Source of the DNA: a virus
Virus record (IMG/VR): IMGVR_UViG_3300050021_000713
Span: 1-64,000 of that record
Length of the DNA stretch: 64,000 nucleotides
Reading direction: 5' to 3' (one strand)
Below are positions 41,014-50,611 of the stretch, in pieces. The notes under the pieces are model-generated. The model saw only the letters and a program-made list of their open reading frames with translations, searched no databases and had not been told where the DNA came from. The number at the start of each line of letters is the position of its first letter. The first letter of the stretch is position 1. A program made the position numbers and the translations under genes.

Positions 41014-41432
41014 TGCTCGCGGCGTTGCTACTCGCGATCTCCGGGATCCAGGTATACGACAGCGGAAGTGTCGTCACGATGGACACAGTCTCGGCGGTTC
41101 TGACCATGTCGGAGTTGCGTACGGCGACGGAACGTCTACAGGACCGATCCCTTCTTCTCGAAGAAGTCGATCTCCAGAACCAGCGTCACGTCGCTGATTC
41201 CAGCGCACTCGCACACGATCGTGAAGCGCTCGGTTACCAGTCCAAGGCCTCGGACAGCCTACGAAGTGCATACAACGCTGCGAACAAAGCTCGGCTCGCC
41301 TGCGTTGACAGCGCAGTAGCAATCTACAAACAAGGCGAACACCAGTTCCGCAACGGTGTCCTTGTTGGTGGTGGTGTTGGTGCTGCCGTCGCCGTGCTTG
41401 CATTAATTGTCGGATTCCTTGTCGGAAACTGA
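41013..41432 (+). CDS. membrane protein with coiled coil, 139 aa
   Basis: Hydrophobic N-terminus (M-L-A-A-L-L-L-A-I-S-G-I, signal or anchor), a charged helical middle of about 90 residues, and a strong C-terminal transmembrane segment (G-V-G-A-A-V-A-V-L-A-L-I-V-G-F-L-V-G). The layout recalls unimolecular spanins or tail-associated membrane proteins; neither is proven. Both ends overlap neighbouring genes by one base. Confidence 0.6.
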   Translation: MLAALLLAISGIQVYDSGSVVTMDTVSAVLTMSELRTATERLQDRSLLLEEVDLQNQRHVADSSALAHDREALGYQSKASDSLRSAYNAANKARLACVDSAVAIYKQGEHQFRNGVLVGGGVGAAVAVLALIVGFLVGN

Positions 41433-44329
41433 TGGCTACAGCACTTCAGCTCTGCTACGCCAGTTCTTCCGTCGCCGCTGAGATCGCGGCGTTGGATGCG
41501 CAGGTCGATACCATTGCCGCACCTGTGCGCGCTGCGATCGACGCCCTGCTTACGGACTCGGCGCAAGAGGCCGCGGACGCGTTGACGGAAGCGGTAGCGA
41601 ACCACGACACCGCGTTCACCGGAACATCAGCACAGACCCTAAACGGAGCGTTGACGAACGCCGGATTGCCGTCGAACAACCGTACACGTAACGAGGCGTT
41701 GAAGCAATTCGCCGACGCCGGATTCTTGTCCGCGGCCGGGAACTTGTACCAGTGCAACACCGCGACGACGACACCGAGTCAGAGCAAGAACGTGGAGGTC
41801 CAGGATCCTGATGATCACTCGTACCTGCTGCAGGTACTTCGGGATCCAAGCTACACCGATCCAGTGATCACGACGCCACTGGCAACCGCGAGCACAACCA
41901 CGCTGAGCGCCACTTCTTGTACCGGCGCGTACTTGAGCCCAGGCATGCTGGCGCAGATGCGTGAGCTCTACAAGGGATTCGGTGGTGACCTGGTCCAGTT
42001 ACGAGCATTCATGGAGAGCCTCAACTCCGGATCCGGAGTTGGCGTGGTGTGGTCGCTGCTGACGTACTTCGTCGCCTACTCCACGGACGACAGCCAACTG
42101 ACTCTTGACGACGTCCGGGACCAAGCCCAGTTCCCGCTCTACGACGAGGACATCAACCTCCTCGGTACCAAAGCCCTTGCGGCTATCGAGTATCCGGTCG
42201 GCACCCAGATCTCGAAGTCTGTGGCGCAGGCGCAGGCGAAGATTTTGTGCAAGACCCTGAGCTTGCCGACGGATCCGGTTCTCATGTGCAGGTTCGTGCG
42301 CTTGGACACGAACACAACCGTACGCGCGCAGTCACCGGTTCTGGTCACGGCTGGTTTCGACGGAGCGTTGTTTTCTCCTACGTCATACCGTCTCGGCATC
42401 AGCGTCTGCGGTTACGCACGCATCATCGACGTCACCGGAGACAAGGGCACGTACTCGCTCTACAGCACGTACACGAGTTCCTCGGTTGCCACCGCGATCC
42501 AGAACGTCTTCGGGGACTTGCTGAGCGTCACCGGGACCGGGGGAGAGATCACGTTCGCCGTGAACCAACGTGGTTCCGGAGCGTCGCTGGCGTTCTTTCA
42601 CGTCGACGACTACGACGCCAGCGAGGCCTGTGGCATCGGTGGTCTCGTGCGCGCCGCGGCTGCGACATCTGGGCAGTCCACAACGGGACTTGTGGACTTG
42701 CTCGGGATCAAGTGGAGCGGTGGTGAACCGGTCAAGGATTCGCTCACCGCAGCAGCCATGGGTGCAGTGAAGACATACGAGCTGGACACGTCGACTGTTA
42801 CGTGCATCACCACCGGATCCGACTACTGGACCACGCGCGCGACAGAAGCGGACGCCATTGTCGACAGCCTCGTTTCCGAATCCACGAACGCGACGGATCC
42901 GAACCAGGTCCTTTCAGACGTCGCAGCGAATACAAAGCTGTACGCCGCGCTGGCGTCGTTCGTCGACATCGTGAGCTTGAACTACCAGGACGTGACACTT
43001 GTTCTGGATGAGTTCGGAAGCGATCTCGCGCACATTCTCATCTATCAACCGACTGTGTATTCTGTGGACTTGTACCGCACACCGTCGACGGTGTTGGACG
43101 CGTTCTCGAAGGTCGCACAGCAACACATCGACAACGACGGCGTCGAGAAGGCGCAGAATAGCTACAACGTCATCACTCCGTTCCGCAAGAACCGGGCGAA
43201 GCTTTCGTACTACTACACCCTGTACCGGTACCTACAAGTAGAGTCCACGAATCTTGACAGCACAGAACAGGTCCAGCTCACGCAAGCGCTTGCACGCTAC
43301 GTCCCGAGCTTGTACTGGGACAACACCATAACGCTGGAGAAATCGAGTCCGGACACGACGTTGACCGGAAGCGACAGCAGTAGTGTGAGCTCGTTGTGGT
43401 CGGATGTGTTCGATTTCACCTCCAGCATGCTCAGCACATCGTCTATCGATCTCGGATCCACGTTGTCAGCAGTGGTCAAGGCTGCGTGCAAGCTCGATCC
43501 AGATGTGTGCTCTGCCATGGAGTCGTTCTTTTCCAGCATGGCCGCCGCGGAGATGACCGCAGAGGAAAAGATCTCCGCATTCTTCGACCTGATGAGCAGC
43601 CCCGCCAGCGCCAGCATCCGTGCGATGGTCCTGGCCGTGGCGTTGTTGAATCGTCTTGTGGATCGCGCGACCGCACTTGTGCTGGAAGCGAAGCAGAAGA
43701 TGACGTCTTTCTACCAGCGGGCTACGGGATCGAAGAAGTCGCTACCTGAAGCCATGAACGCCCTGGCAAACCTGAACCTGAACGTGTACGACAACTTCGG
43801 GTTCAAGACCAAGTTCTTGAGCTGTTACGTATCCGGATCCGGCGGTGCACTCCTTGCCGTGGCGTGGCAGAAGGCGTTGGAAATCCTGAACCAGTACATT
43901 TCAGCCATCAACGACCTCATCAACGCGCTCACGAAGGCGATACAGAAGGCGTTGGATCTGCTCATCTGCCTCGCGAACAAGATTTCGGACGGATTCACCG
44001 GATCGTTGACGTACGAGCGCAAAGGTGCCAGTGTGTACAAGGCGGCCGGTGTGGTACCGATACCGGTCTCGTACACAATGACGTGCACGATGACATTCGG
44101 TGACAGCGGTATGGATCCTGCCCTGGCTCGGGAATTGACGAAGTTGAAGCAGAAGCTCACTGCACTTTTGGACCTGTTGCATCTGCAGACGATCACGTTC
44201 AACCAGCTCGGCAAGACCGTGAACACGTTCAAGGGCCTGGAGATAACGAAGGCCTCAGCCGCCGGGCTCTTGATCGAACAACTTCGGGAAGAGATCCTGA
44301 AGAAGCTGCAGGATGCGTTGAGCTGCTGA
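41432..44329 (+). CDS. large virion/tail protein, 965 aa
   Basis: ATG shares a base with the upstream stop. The first 170 residues are helical, the middle is mixed, and about 660-965 is helical with hydrophobic patches. Cys are unusually frequent near both ends. No enzymatic motif seen. Position after the tape measure suggests a baseplate hub or tail-lysis component. Confidence 0.6.
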   Translation: MATALQLCYASSSVAAEIAALDAQVDTIAAPVRAAIDALLTDSAQEAADALTEAVANHDTAFTGTSAQTLNGALTNAGLPSNNRTRNEALKQFADAGFLSAAGNLYQCNTATTTPSQSKNVEVQDPDDHSYLLQVLRDPSYTDPVITTPLATASTTTLSATSCTGAYLSPGMLAQMRELYKGFGGDLVQLRAFMESLNSGSGVGVVWSLLTYFVAYSTDDSQLTLDDVRDQAQFPLYDEDINLLGTKALAAIEYPVGTQISKSVAQAQAKILCKTLSLPTDPVLMCRFVRLDTNTTVRAQSPVLVTAGFDGALFSPTSYRLGISVCGYARIIDVTGDKGTYSLYSTYTSSSVATAIQNVFGDLLSVTGTGGEITFAVNQRGSGASLAFFHVDDYDASEACGIGGLVRAAAATSGQSTTGLVDLLGIKWSGGEPVKDSLTAAAMGAVKTYELDTSTVTCITTGSDYWTTRATEADAIVDSLVSESTNATDPNQVLSDVAANTKLYAALASFVDIVSLNYQDVTLVLDEFGSDLAHILIYQPTVYSVDLYRTPSTVLDAFSKVAQQHIDNDGVEKAQNSYNVITPFRKNRAKLSYYYTLYRYLQVESTNLDSTEQVQLTQALARYVPSLYWDNTITLEKSSPDTTLTGSDSSSVSSLWSDVFDFTSSMLSTSSIDLGSTLSAVVKAACKLDPDVCSAMESFFSSMAAAEMTAEEKISAFFDLMSSPASASIRAMVLAVALLNRLVDRATALVLEAKQKMTSFYQRATGSKKSLPEAMNALANLNLNVYDNFGFKTKFLSCYVSGSGGALLAVAWQKALEILNQYISAINDLINALTKAIQKALDLLICLANKISDGFTGSLTYERKGASVYKAAGVVPIPVSYTMTCTMTFGDSGMDPALARELTKLKQKLTALLDLLHLQTITFNQLGKTVNTFKGLEITKASAAGLLIEQLREEILKKLQDALSC

Positions 44330-44336
44330 TCCGGCG

Positions 44337-44346
44337 CAACTCCTAG
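44337..44346 (+). promoter_or_regulatory. CAACTCCTAG element
   Basis: Second copy of the 10-mer, ending 3 bases before ATG 44350, in place of a recognisable Shine-Dalgarno sequence. Confidence 0.35.
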
Positions 44347-44349
44347 CAC

Positions 44350-46044
44350 ATGGTGAAGTACTTCGGCATCGGCAACCACGCCGGGAGCCTCTGTGTCTCC
44401 GAGGTCGTGGATGTGTACGAGCACGCTGTTCGTGCTGGCTTGGACTACGTCGTGGCCACAGATGAAGAGCTCGTGGACCACATCCGCACCACCGTCGCTC
44501 AGGCCGAGCATCCGCTTCATACACTTGGCGTCGCATTCTGTGGTCTCGCCGGCGTGTTCCCGCAGTCCCGTATTGCCACCGCTGCAGCCCGGCAGCCACT
44601 GCCGAGACCGAAGCTCTATCCCAGGAACATCAACCCCAAAGCCGTACATCTCTGGGACAACATGTTCCTGAACGATCGTTACGCGCAGGCGATCTCGTTC
44701 AAGACCCCGCTGCAGGTTTGGGCGATCGCGAACCGGTACTTCCGGGACTTGTGCAACAACGCCGGCGTGCATCCGTACCGTGACGAAGACAATTTCGACT
44801 TCGATCTTCGGGACTTCGTGGCTCTGCGCGTGCGTTTGGTCAAGTCCAGGTTGGAGCAGATCTACCGGCACCTTGACGCCGCGCAGGTCGCGTACAAGCA
44901 GTCGACGTGGACGTGGTCAAAGTTCGAGTCCGACAAGAAGGACTTCTACATCACCGCCAGCAAGAAGATCTCGGTACGCCCGGGCTCGTCACGCAAGACC
45001 GATCTGGACCGGGTTCTTCGCGAGCTTGAGGGTTACAACGGCGAGCACATCCACTACTCCGTGACCGACGACTCCGCCATCTACCTGGACTACAAGCCCA
45101 AGGCGCGGATGATCGTGGCGGAGATGCACATCCAGATCCCGCGCGGGCTTGTGCTTCGCACACTCCGTCTGACACAGACCAAGACTCCGGACGAAGAGAA
45201 GCGCGCGATTTCGCTGCTGGAAGCGTTGGTGAAGGCCTGGAGCCACGGCGAGCTCAAGGCGGTCGTGGCTTCGGTCACGGTTCCGAAGCTGAGCGGCGCC
45301 GCGTACGTCTCGGATGTGCTCAACACATGGCTGAAGACCGAAGCCGCGGCTACCGCGGCCGCCAGCCCGTTCCACGCCTTCTACACCAAGCTCTTGGACT
45401 CAATGCAGCCGCACCAGCGTCTGTACTTCTGCAGCGCCATGCAAGCAGATCCAAGTCTGATGGATCAGCTGCACCGGTTCAACCAGGTGACGAGGAATAG
45501 CAACATCGTAACCGCGGCGGCGACGAAGCAGCTGCGCACACTCACGGACATGAAAGTCTACAAGCGAGGCGTCGATGATTTGGATCCGGATGAATTGGAA
45601 AAGTCTGTTGTTGACATTCCTGCCCACGCGGTTCTCCTGCCTCGTAAGGAAGACGAGGACGAAGTAGACGAGGACGGAAAGACCGCGCCCGCAATGTACC
45701 AGGTGATCTTGCATCCGGAGAAGCTGCATGGCATCCACGTCGCGTTGTCTCCGGCGCAGCTGAAGCAGTGCGCGGACATCGAGAACGACACCGAGACATT
45801 CGAAGGATCGATCGCGGCCGCGTTCGAGATGCTTGTCGAACGCTTCGACTCCTTGGCCTTGCTCCGTTCCGACGCCCAGCAGGTCCAGAAGTCCCTCGGC
45901 TACACCGACACCTGGCCGTACGCCGAGAACAAGGTGTGGCTACATCACCTGAACATGAAATCAACACATCCAGGCCTCACATTCGACATCGTCGACGTCG
46001 GTGGCCGCAAGCACCTCGCCGCAATTTACGCCGGCCTTTGGTGA
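44350..46044 (+). CDS. hypothetical baseplate-region protein, 564 aa
   Basis: Folded throughout, with an acidic insert (E-D-E-D-E-V-D-E-D near 440). Contains K-Y-F-G-I-G-N-H at the N-terminus and K-A-V-H-L-W-D-N-M-F-L near 98. No family recognised. Position suggests a baseplate or tail-fibre module component. Confidence 0.55.
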   Translation: MVKYFGIGNHAGSLCVSEVVDVYEHAVRAGLDYVVATDEELVDHIRTTVAQAEHPLHTLGVAFCGLAGVFPQSRIATAAARQPLPRPKLYPRNINPKAVHLWDNMFLNDRYAQAISFKTPLQVWAIANRYFRDLCNNAGVHPYRDEDNFDFDLRDFVALRVRLVKSRLEQIYRHLDAAQVAYKQSTWTWSKFESDKKDFYITASKKISVRPGSSRKTDLDRVLRELEGYNGEHIHYSVTDDSAIYLDYKPKARMIVAEMHIQIPRGLVLRTLRLTQTKTPDEEKRAISLLEALVKAWSHGELKAVVASVTVPKLSGAAYVSDVLNTWLKTEAAATAAASPFHAFYTKLLDSMQPHQRLYFCSAMQADPSLMDQLHRFNQVTRNSNIVTAAATKQLRTLTDMKVYKRGVDDLDPDELEKSVVDIPAHAVLLPRKEDEDEVDEDGKTAPAMYQVILHPEKLHGIHVALSPAQLKQCADIENDTETFEGSIAAAFEMLVERFDSLALLRSDAQQVQKSLGYTDTWPYAENKVWLHHLNMKSTHPGLTFDIVDVGGRKHLAAIYAGLW

Positions 46045-46082
46045 ACAACGCAAATCCTATCAGCACCACGAGGGCCTAACAC

Positions 46083-46475
46083 ATGCTTCACATCTCTCTC
46101 GACCCAGCAATCTTCGCCAAAGAGCCATGGGCCAGCATTGTTCCGGAGAACCAACGCGACACGTTCGTGTACGTATTGGACCACAGCGCGTCGGTCTCGA
46201 CCGAGGCCCAGATCTGGCCGAAGCCAACTGGTGACGGCATGATCAACGGCTCCCAGTACGTGACCGGTCAGAGCACTAGTCGCAGCCTGGCGATCGGAAT
46301 CAACGGCGAGCAGTTCGACGAACAGACGATGATCACCGTGTTCGGCACCAACGGTAGCGGTGGTATGCTGCAGTTCCAACTCGCCCGTGCAGTTCAAGCT
46401 GGCATCCTTCGCGTAGCCAAGGAGAACGGCACCTACCTGACCGCAAACCAGATCCTCACCGGAGCAGTCTCGTGA
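46083..46475 (+). CDS. hypothetical protein, 130 aa
   Basis: GAGGG precedes ATG 46083. One compact domain, with D-H-S-A-S-V-S-T and F-G-T-N-G-S-G-G motifs. Stop overlaps the next ATG (ATGA). No family recognised. Confidence 0.6.
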   Translation: MLHISLDPAIFAKEPWASIVPENQRDTFVYVLDHSASVSTEAQIWPKPTGDGMINGSQYVTGQSTSRSLAIGINGEQFDEQTMITVFGTNGSGGMLQFQLARAVQAGILRVAKENGTYLTANQILTGAVS

Positions 46476-46825
46476 TCCGAGCTCTCGACGTACTTCGGAT
46501 TGCGGTTGCTGCTACTCAAGCGGCACCGTCGAAGTCTGCGAATCCGATGCAGCAACGCACGCGTACCCGGGATTTCTCCGACGTTATCTCCAACGACATC
46601 ATCGAGCACCTGCGCACCAAGCCAAAGCTTCGCACCAGGTTGTATCAGATTCGTGACCAGGGCGGAGACGACACCGAAAATCTTCGTGCTGCGGTACCAC
46701 TCGTGACCGAGGCCGCGCAATCCCTGTACAAAACCGCGGCCTCCGGTTCCGTGAAGTTCGACGCCTTGTTCCCGACCGCGACATTGGAGAGCATTGCTCG
46801 CAACATCTTGAACAAGGTGCGGTGA
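46472..46825 (+). CDS. hypothetical protein, 117 aa, with leader-like N-terminus
   Basis: The N-terminus M-I-R-A-L-D-V-L-R-I-A-V-A-A-T resembles the leaders of the proteins starting at 59506, 60022 and 61944 (M-x-N/S-A-L-x-L-V-x-A-A-A-E), though without the Glu. The rest is helical and basic. It may be a small member of the same virion-targeted family. Confidence 0.55.
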   Translation: MIRALDVLRIAVAATQAAPSKSANPMQQRTRTRDFSDVISNDIIEHLRTKPKLRTRLYQIRDQGGDDTENLRAAVPLVTEAAQSLYKTAASGSVKFDALFPTATLESIARNILNKVR

Positions 46826-47412
46826 TGGCGCTGACCGACAAATACTTCGATACCTACGCCTGGGACCCAAAGTACCCGGACCGTACGTACGAAGCCACGT
46901 GGCGAGCCTACGGGTTCCACGTGTTCCAGCACTATCTCGAGGACCTGCAGGATTGCAACATCCCGTATCCGGAGAACGTGCTTGATGTCGGTGCCGCGAA
47001 CGGCCGCGTGATCGAGGAGCTCATCAACCGTTACGGTATCGACGCCTACGGGATCGAGCAGTCGCAGTACATGTACAACAAGGCCGCGCCGGAGACTAGG
47101 AAGCGGATTCAACTCGGTGACGCGACGGAGCTGATCCGCGACATCCCATCCGGCAAGTACGCGTGCGCCTACGAGACCGTAGGCCAGTACCTACCGAAGG
47201 AGAAGCTGGCTGCCTACCTGGCCCAGCTTCGCCGCGTCGTCACCTTGGACGTCGTACTACTCGTGTCCACCTCGGACATGACCAGCAAACCACATCACGA
47301 GCAAGTCATCTTCGAGTCCGACGAGTTCTGGATCCGCGCGTTCGCCCGTGCTGGCTTCCGCTCCGCCGGCAACCCGGACTATTCACCGTACTGGTTCCAA
47401 AGGATCGATTGA
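46825..47412 (+). CDS. class I SAM-dependent methyltransferase
   Basis: 195 residues. V-L-D-V-G-A-A-N-G near residue 52 is the SAM-binding motif I, followed by the acidic end of strand 2 (Y-G-I-E-Q-S) and L-G-D-A-T. There is no N-P-P-Y, so DNA-amino methylation is not indicated; a small-molecule, RNA or protein target is possible. Found inside the tail gene block. ATG 46825 shares a base with the upstream stop; GTG 46822 is an alternative. Confidence 0.78.
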   Translation: MALTDKYFDTYAWDPKYPDRTYEATWRAYGFHVFQHYLEDLQDCNIPYPENVLDVGAANGRVIEELINRYGIDAYGIEQSQYMYNKAAPETRKRIQLGDATELIRDIPSGKYACAYETVGQYLPKEKLAAYLAQLRRVVTLDVVLLVSTSDMTSKPHHEQVIFESDEFWIRAFARAGFRSAGNPDYSPYWFQRID

Positions 47413-47413
47413 C

Positions 47414-48499
47414 ATGTCCGCTGCACTCAACTTGTTCCGCTCCATGTTTCCTGACGCTGAAGTTACGGCCGCCGCGCCGGCGAACCATGCGGATCCACAT
47501 CCGATTCGCGCCTACGTCGACGCGGTAAAGCGTGGCCTGACCAGGAAGCCGATTCCACTTGGTGGTGGTGTCTCGATCTTCTTCCGTACCGTTGCGGCGT
47601 TGAAGAAGACTCCGGGCGAGTACCTGTTCAAGTTCACGTTCGAACACAACAACGACGAGATCCCGGATCTGGAGTTGGTGCTGTACTGCGGACTCGACGA
47701 CATGATCGGTTTGTTCCAGGCCCGAAAGATTCGCGCGGTCTCGAGTACACAGCAGTACCGGCACACAATGAAGGACGAAGCCGCAGTGCTCAGCTCGGAC
47801 CCGAAGGACGTGTGCACGGACCTGAAGCACAAGCTTGGAGTCAACGGCGAGCTCAACCACTTGGTGTTGGACCTGTACAAGCAAGCGATCCGACACCTGG
47901 CGACGCGGCATCCAGAGAATGACGTCGAGCAAGTTCCGGTGGAAGAGCTCAAACCATTCGACTATGCGATGGAGATTCGCAGGGTCTTGCACGGGAAGCC
48001 GATCCGTGTCGACAACGACACCGTCGTAACCTTCGAGGAGTCGACCGCTCTCAAGGCCGACGACGATGTGGTGCTGAAGTTCAAGCTGGAACTGGCGGAG
48101 CTGACGAAGAGCGTACCGGATCTGGAGCTGTTGATGTACGTGACCACGGACAGCGTGGGCGGGATGAAGAGCAGCATCGGCATCCGTAAGGTGCGCATCC
48201 GTTCCAAGAAGGAAGACTACTCCGACTCCGAGACCCAGCACTGGTTCACACTCGGCACCGATCCCGAGGAAGCAGCCAAGGAACTTTTGGAGTACCTGCA
48301 GAACGGGTTGATGAACGACGTTGTGCACGAGATGGCGCATCGCGCGCAGTACTCGCTCAACGGCGGACTTGCGGAAGAGCTGGAGCCTGGAATGAACGGA
48401 CCAGACGTTCTCGACCCTGAAGATCGTGACGGCGGCACCGATGAGCAAGGTGGTGGGATTGACTGGGCCGAGCTTGGTCTCGAGGACCCCGGCGTATGA
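47414..48499 (+). CDS. duplicated-domain virion-associated protein
   Basis: 361 residues. Leader-like start (M-S-A-A-L-N-L-F-R). Two copies of one domain: I-P-D-L-E-L-V-L-Y...I-R-A-V-S-S (about 85-115) matches V-P-D-L-E-L-L-M-Y...I-R-K-V-R-I-R (about 235-265), each preceded by a helix and K-P-I-P/R. The acidic tail is flexible. Overall shape resembles the modules of the 60022 and 61944 proteins. Function unknown. Confidence 0.6.
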   Translation: MSAALNLFRSMFPDAEVTAAAPANHADPHPIRAYVDAVKRGLTRKPIPLGGGVSIFFRTVAALKKTPGEYLFKFTFEHNNDEIPDLELVLYCGLDDMIGLFQARKIRAVSSTQQYRHTMKDEAAVLSSDPKDVCTDLKHKLGVNGELNHLVLDLYKQAIRHLATRHPENDVEQVPVEELKPFDYAMEIRRVLHGKPIRVDNDTVVTFEESTALKADDDVVLKFKLELAELTKSVPDLELLMYVTTDSVGGMKSSIGIRKVRIRSKKEDYSDSETQHWFTLGTDPEEAAKELLEYLQNGLMNDVVHEMAHRAQYSLNGGLAEELEPGMNGPDVLDPEDRDGGTDEQGGGIDWAELGLEDPGV

Positions 48500-49038
48500 T
48501 CGCGCGGGTACAGGTTCAGAACAAGACCACGGTCCAGATCCAGGCCTTCTTCACCGGTGTTGTAACACCGACGTTCACGCTGCAAAACCACAACAGCGCA
48601 AGCGCACACTACAACCAGTTCCTTGACGTAGCCGCCAGCACTTGGTCCACAACACCGACACCGAATTCCATGGTTCCGAACCCAGGTATCGCCAGCCTCT
48701 ACGAGGCCACGTTGGCTCAAGCCACGATCTCCGAGTCCGAGATCGACACCTACGTGCTCGTGCTGTCCAACAACAGTGTGAGCACACCAGTGTCCGAATG
48801 CGAGATTTGGCGGTTCGGCAGCACCGAGGACGTGCAGTTGAAGAACCTGGTCAACTACGTCCTGGCGCCTCGCGTCGAGATCTCCCGGCCGGACAGCACC
48901 ACGGTACAGCGCAGCTTCTTCGACGACAAGACCGCTGGAAACGAAGTCCTGCGCTTCACATCGGTGCAGAATACAAGTGCAGGCCCGGGATCGCCTGAAG
49001 AAGTGCAAACCAACAACACGGATCTGATCGGAGCGTAA
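48496..49038 (+). CDS. hypothetical virion protein, 180 aa
   Basis: ATG overlaps the upstream stop (ATGA). Beta-rich, Thr/Ser/Asn-rich sequence (T-T-V-Q-I-Q-A-F-F-T-G-V-V-T-P-T-F-T-L) typical of virion surface proteins. No family recognised. Confidence 0.55.
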   Translation: MIARVQVQNKTTVQIQAFFTGVVTPTFTLQNHNSASAHYNQFLDVAASTWSTTPTPNSMVPNPGIASLYEATLAQATISESEIDTYVLVLSNNSVSTPVSECEIWRFGSTEDVQLKNLVNYVLAPRVEISRPDSTTVQRSFFDDKTAGNEVLRFTSVQNTSAGPGSPEEVQTNNTDLIGA

Positions 49039-49039
49039 G

Positions 49040-50611
49040 ATGAAGAAGTCACACGAATGGTTGGAAGGGATCCTGAACGATCCGAAGTTCCGCGAACGCG
49101 TACAAGCTGTCGTAACATCGGCTGACACGTACTTGGCTTCTCAACTCGCGCGGAATCTGATGCAGCTGCGCAACGAACAGCGCACGAACGCGTACAAGCA
49201 GATCTTCGCCGCACGTACCAAGGTGTCCGAGGACCTGTTGGCGCTTCAAAACTCACTGAGCGCGTTGATCCACTACTCCGCCGTGGCCGGCGAGGACGCG
49301 AACGTTTTCATCAACCTGCAGCGTAGCGTGGTCACGGTGACGCAGAAGCTCTCCGTGTTCGGTGAAGAGGATGTGGACGGCGACGGCATGCGCGACTCCC
49401 AAGCCCAGGCCCCGGGCACACCCGCGGACCCGGCCGCAGCCGGCAACCCGGAACGGAACCTCCCGTCCCTGGACATGGACGTGGATCGGGCGCCAATCGC
49501 TCCGGACAATCAGCCCGAGCCAAAAACCGTGCTTCCAGCCGACCAGGTCCAGCAGGATCCCGACGATGTGACCGACGAGAACGCGACCACACCGTCTGCA
49601 GACGGCCAGGAAGTCGCGGCACCAAACGAAGCAGCACCGGCTGACGAAGCTGGTAACGCCGAGGAGGACGCGCCGCGTGACGCTGTGGCCCCAGCTGCTC
49701 CTGCAGCTCCTGCACCTGGTGCCCAGCCGGAACAGGAAGGCTTCGACACCGGCGACGATGAAGGCGAAGCTCCGGCCGAAGAAGGCGCTGCTCCTGCTGA
49801 CGGCGAGAACCCGGCTCCGGAAGAAGAGGAAGACGAGGATTCGGACACCAAGGCGCCGGAGGAACAGGAAGTCGTCGACGACAAGGACAAGCTCCACCAG
49901 GAGTTCGGCCGCCTGGCCCAGAAGGGTAAGAAAGGCAAGAAGGGTCTGTTCGAGTCCCTGACCGACCCAGCGCTCGACGCCAAGCCTGGCGAGGCCGCGG
50001 CGTCCGTCGCCGAAGCCAAGCAGACGGTGAAGGAGAAGAATTTCCGGTTCGTGTACCGCGGAATCCGCGGTGGTTGCGTGAGTGCGATGATCACGAACAA
50101 GGTGTACTACTTCCAGCCCACACCGAAGCTGTACGGCGGCGATGTGAACAAGCTCGACGTCGCCTTGCGCAAGCACTTGGAAACACATCCTGGTTACGCG
50201 AACGCGCTGACGATCTTGAACCAGCTTCGTACATCCGGGAAGCTGCGGATCATCCGTCGGGTCCAGTTGTCGAAGCAGCAGCTTCGCAAGATCCTGCACG
50301 CGCCGGAGCAGAACGCACACGCGCAGCTGGGCTCGATCAAGTTCGACGAAGGCACGGCCTGGCGCTACCGCGGCGTGGGGTTGCAGAAGATCTCCAACCA
50401 AGAAGCCGCGATCTGGTTCGAAGTCGGTGACACAGAATACGCCGTGCTCCCGAACAAGAAGGTGTACGGGGACAAGGACATCGAGGACGTGAATGGCGGG
50501 ATCCAGCAGAAGCTGAAGACGCTCAGCTACACCGACGGGTTGAAGTACCTGGTGCGCCTGGTGCACACCAAGCACCTGACGCCAATCTACCAAGGCAAGA
50601 TCGTCGCTTGA
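49040..50611 (+). CDS. virion-associated protein with acidic disordered centre
   Basis: 523 residues. Helical N-terminus (1-110), an Ala/Pro/Glu/Asp-rich disordered centre (about 115-285), a Lys-rich patch, then two related domains: F-R-F-V-Y-R-G-I-R-G-G (about 335) and A-W-R-Y-R-G-V-G-L-Q-K (about 435), each followed by V-Y-Y-F-Q or Y-A-V-L-P-N-K-K-V-Y-G and a helix. A scaffold or internal head protein is possible. TTG of the terminase overlaps its stop. Confidence 0.55.
   Translation: MKKSHEWLEGILNDPKFRERVQAVVTSADTYLASQLARNLMQLRNEQRTNAYKQIFAARTKVSEDLLALQNSLSALIHYSAVAGEDANVFINLQRSVVTVTQKLSVFGEEDVDGDGMRDSQAQAPGTPADPAAAGNPERNLPSLDMDVDRAPIAPDNQPEPKTVLPADQVQQDPDDVTDENATTPSADGQEVAAPNEAAPADEAGNAEEDAPRDAVAPAAPAAPAPGAQPEQEGFDTGDDEGEAPAEEGAAPADGENPAPEEEEDEDSDTKAPEEQEVVDDKDKLHQEFGRLAQKGKKGKKGLFESLTDPALDAKPGEAAASVAEAKQTVKEKNFRFVYRGIRGGCVSAMITNKVYYFQPTPKLYGGDVNKLDVALRKHLETHPGYANALTILNQLRTSGKLRIIRRVQLSKQQLRKILHAPEQNAHAQLGSIKFDEGTAWRYRGVGLQKISNQEAAIWFEVGDTEYAVLPNKKVYGDKDIEDVNGGIQQKLKTLSYTDGLKYLVRLVHTKHLTPIYQGKIVA

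Noticed and set aside
49253-50593. A 446-codon - strand frame with Leu/Val/Arg-rich pattern
   Set aside because: Complement of the Ala/Pro/Glu-rich disordered region of the 49040 gene; composition artefact.
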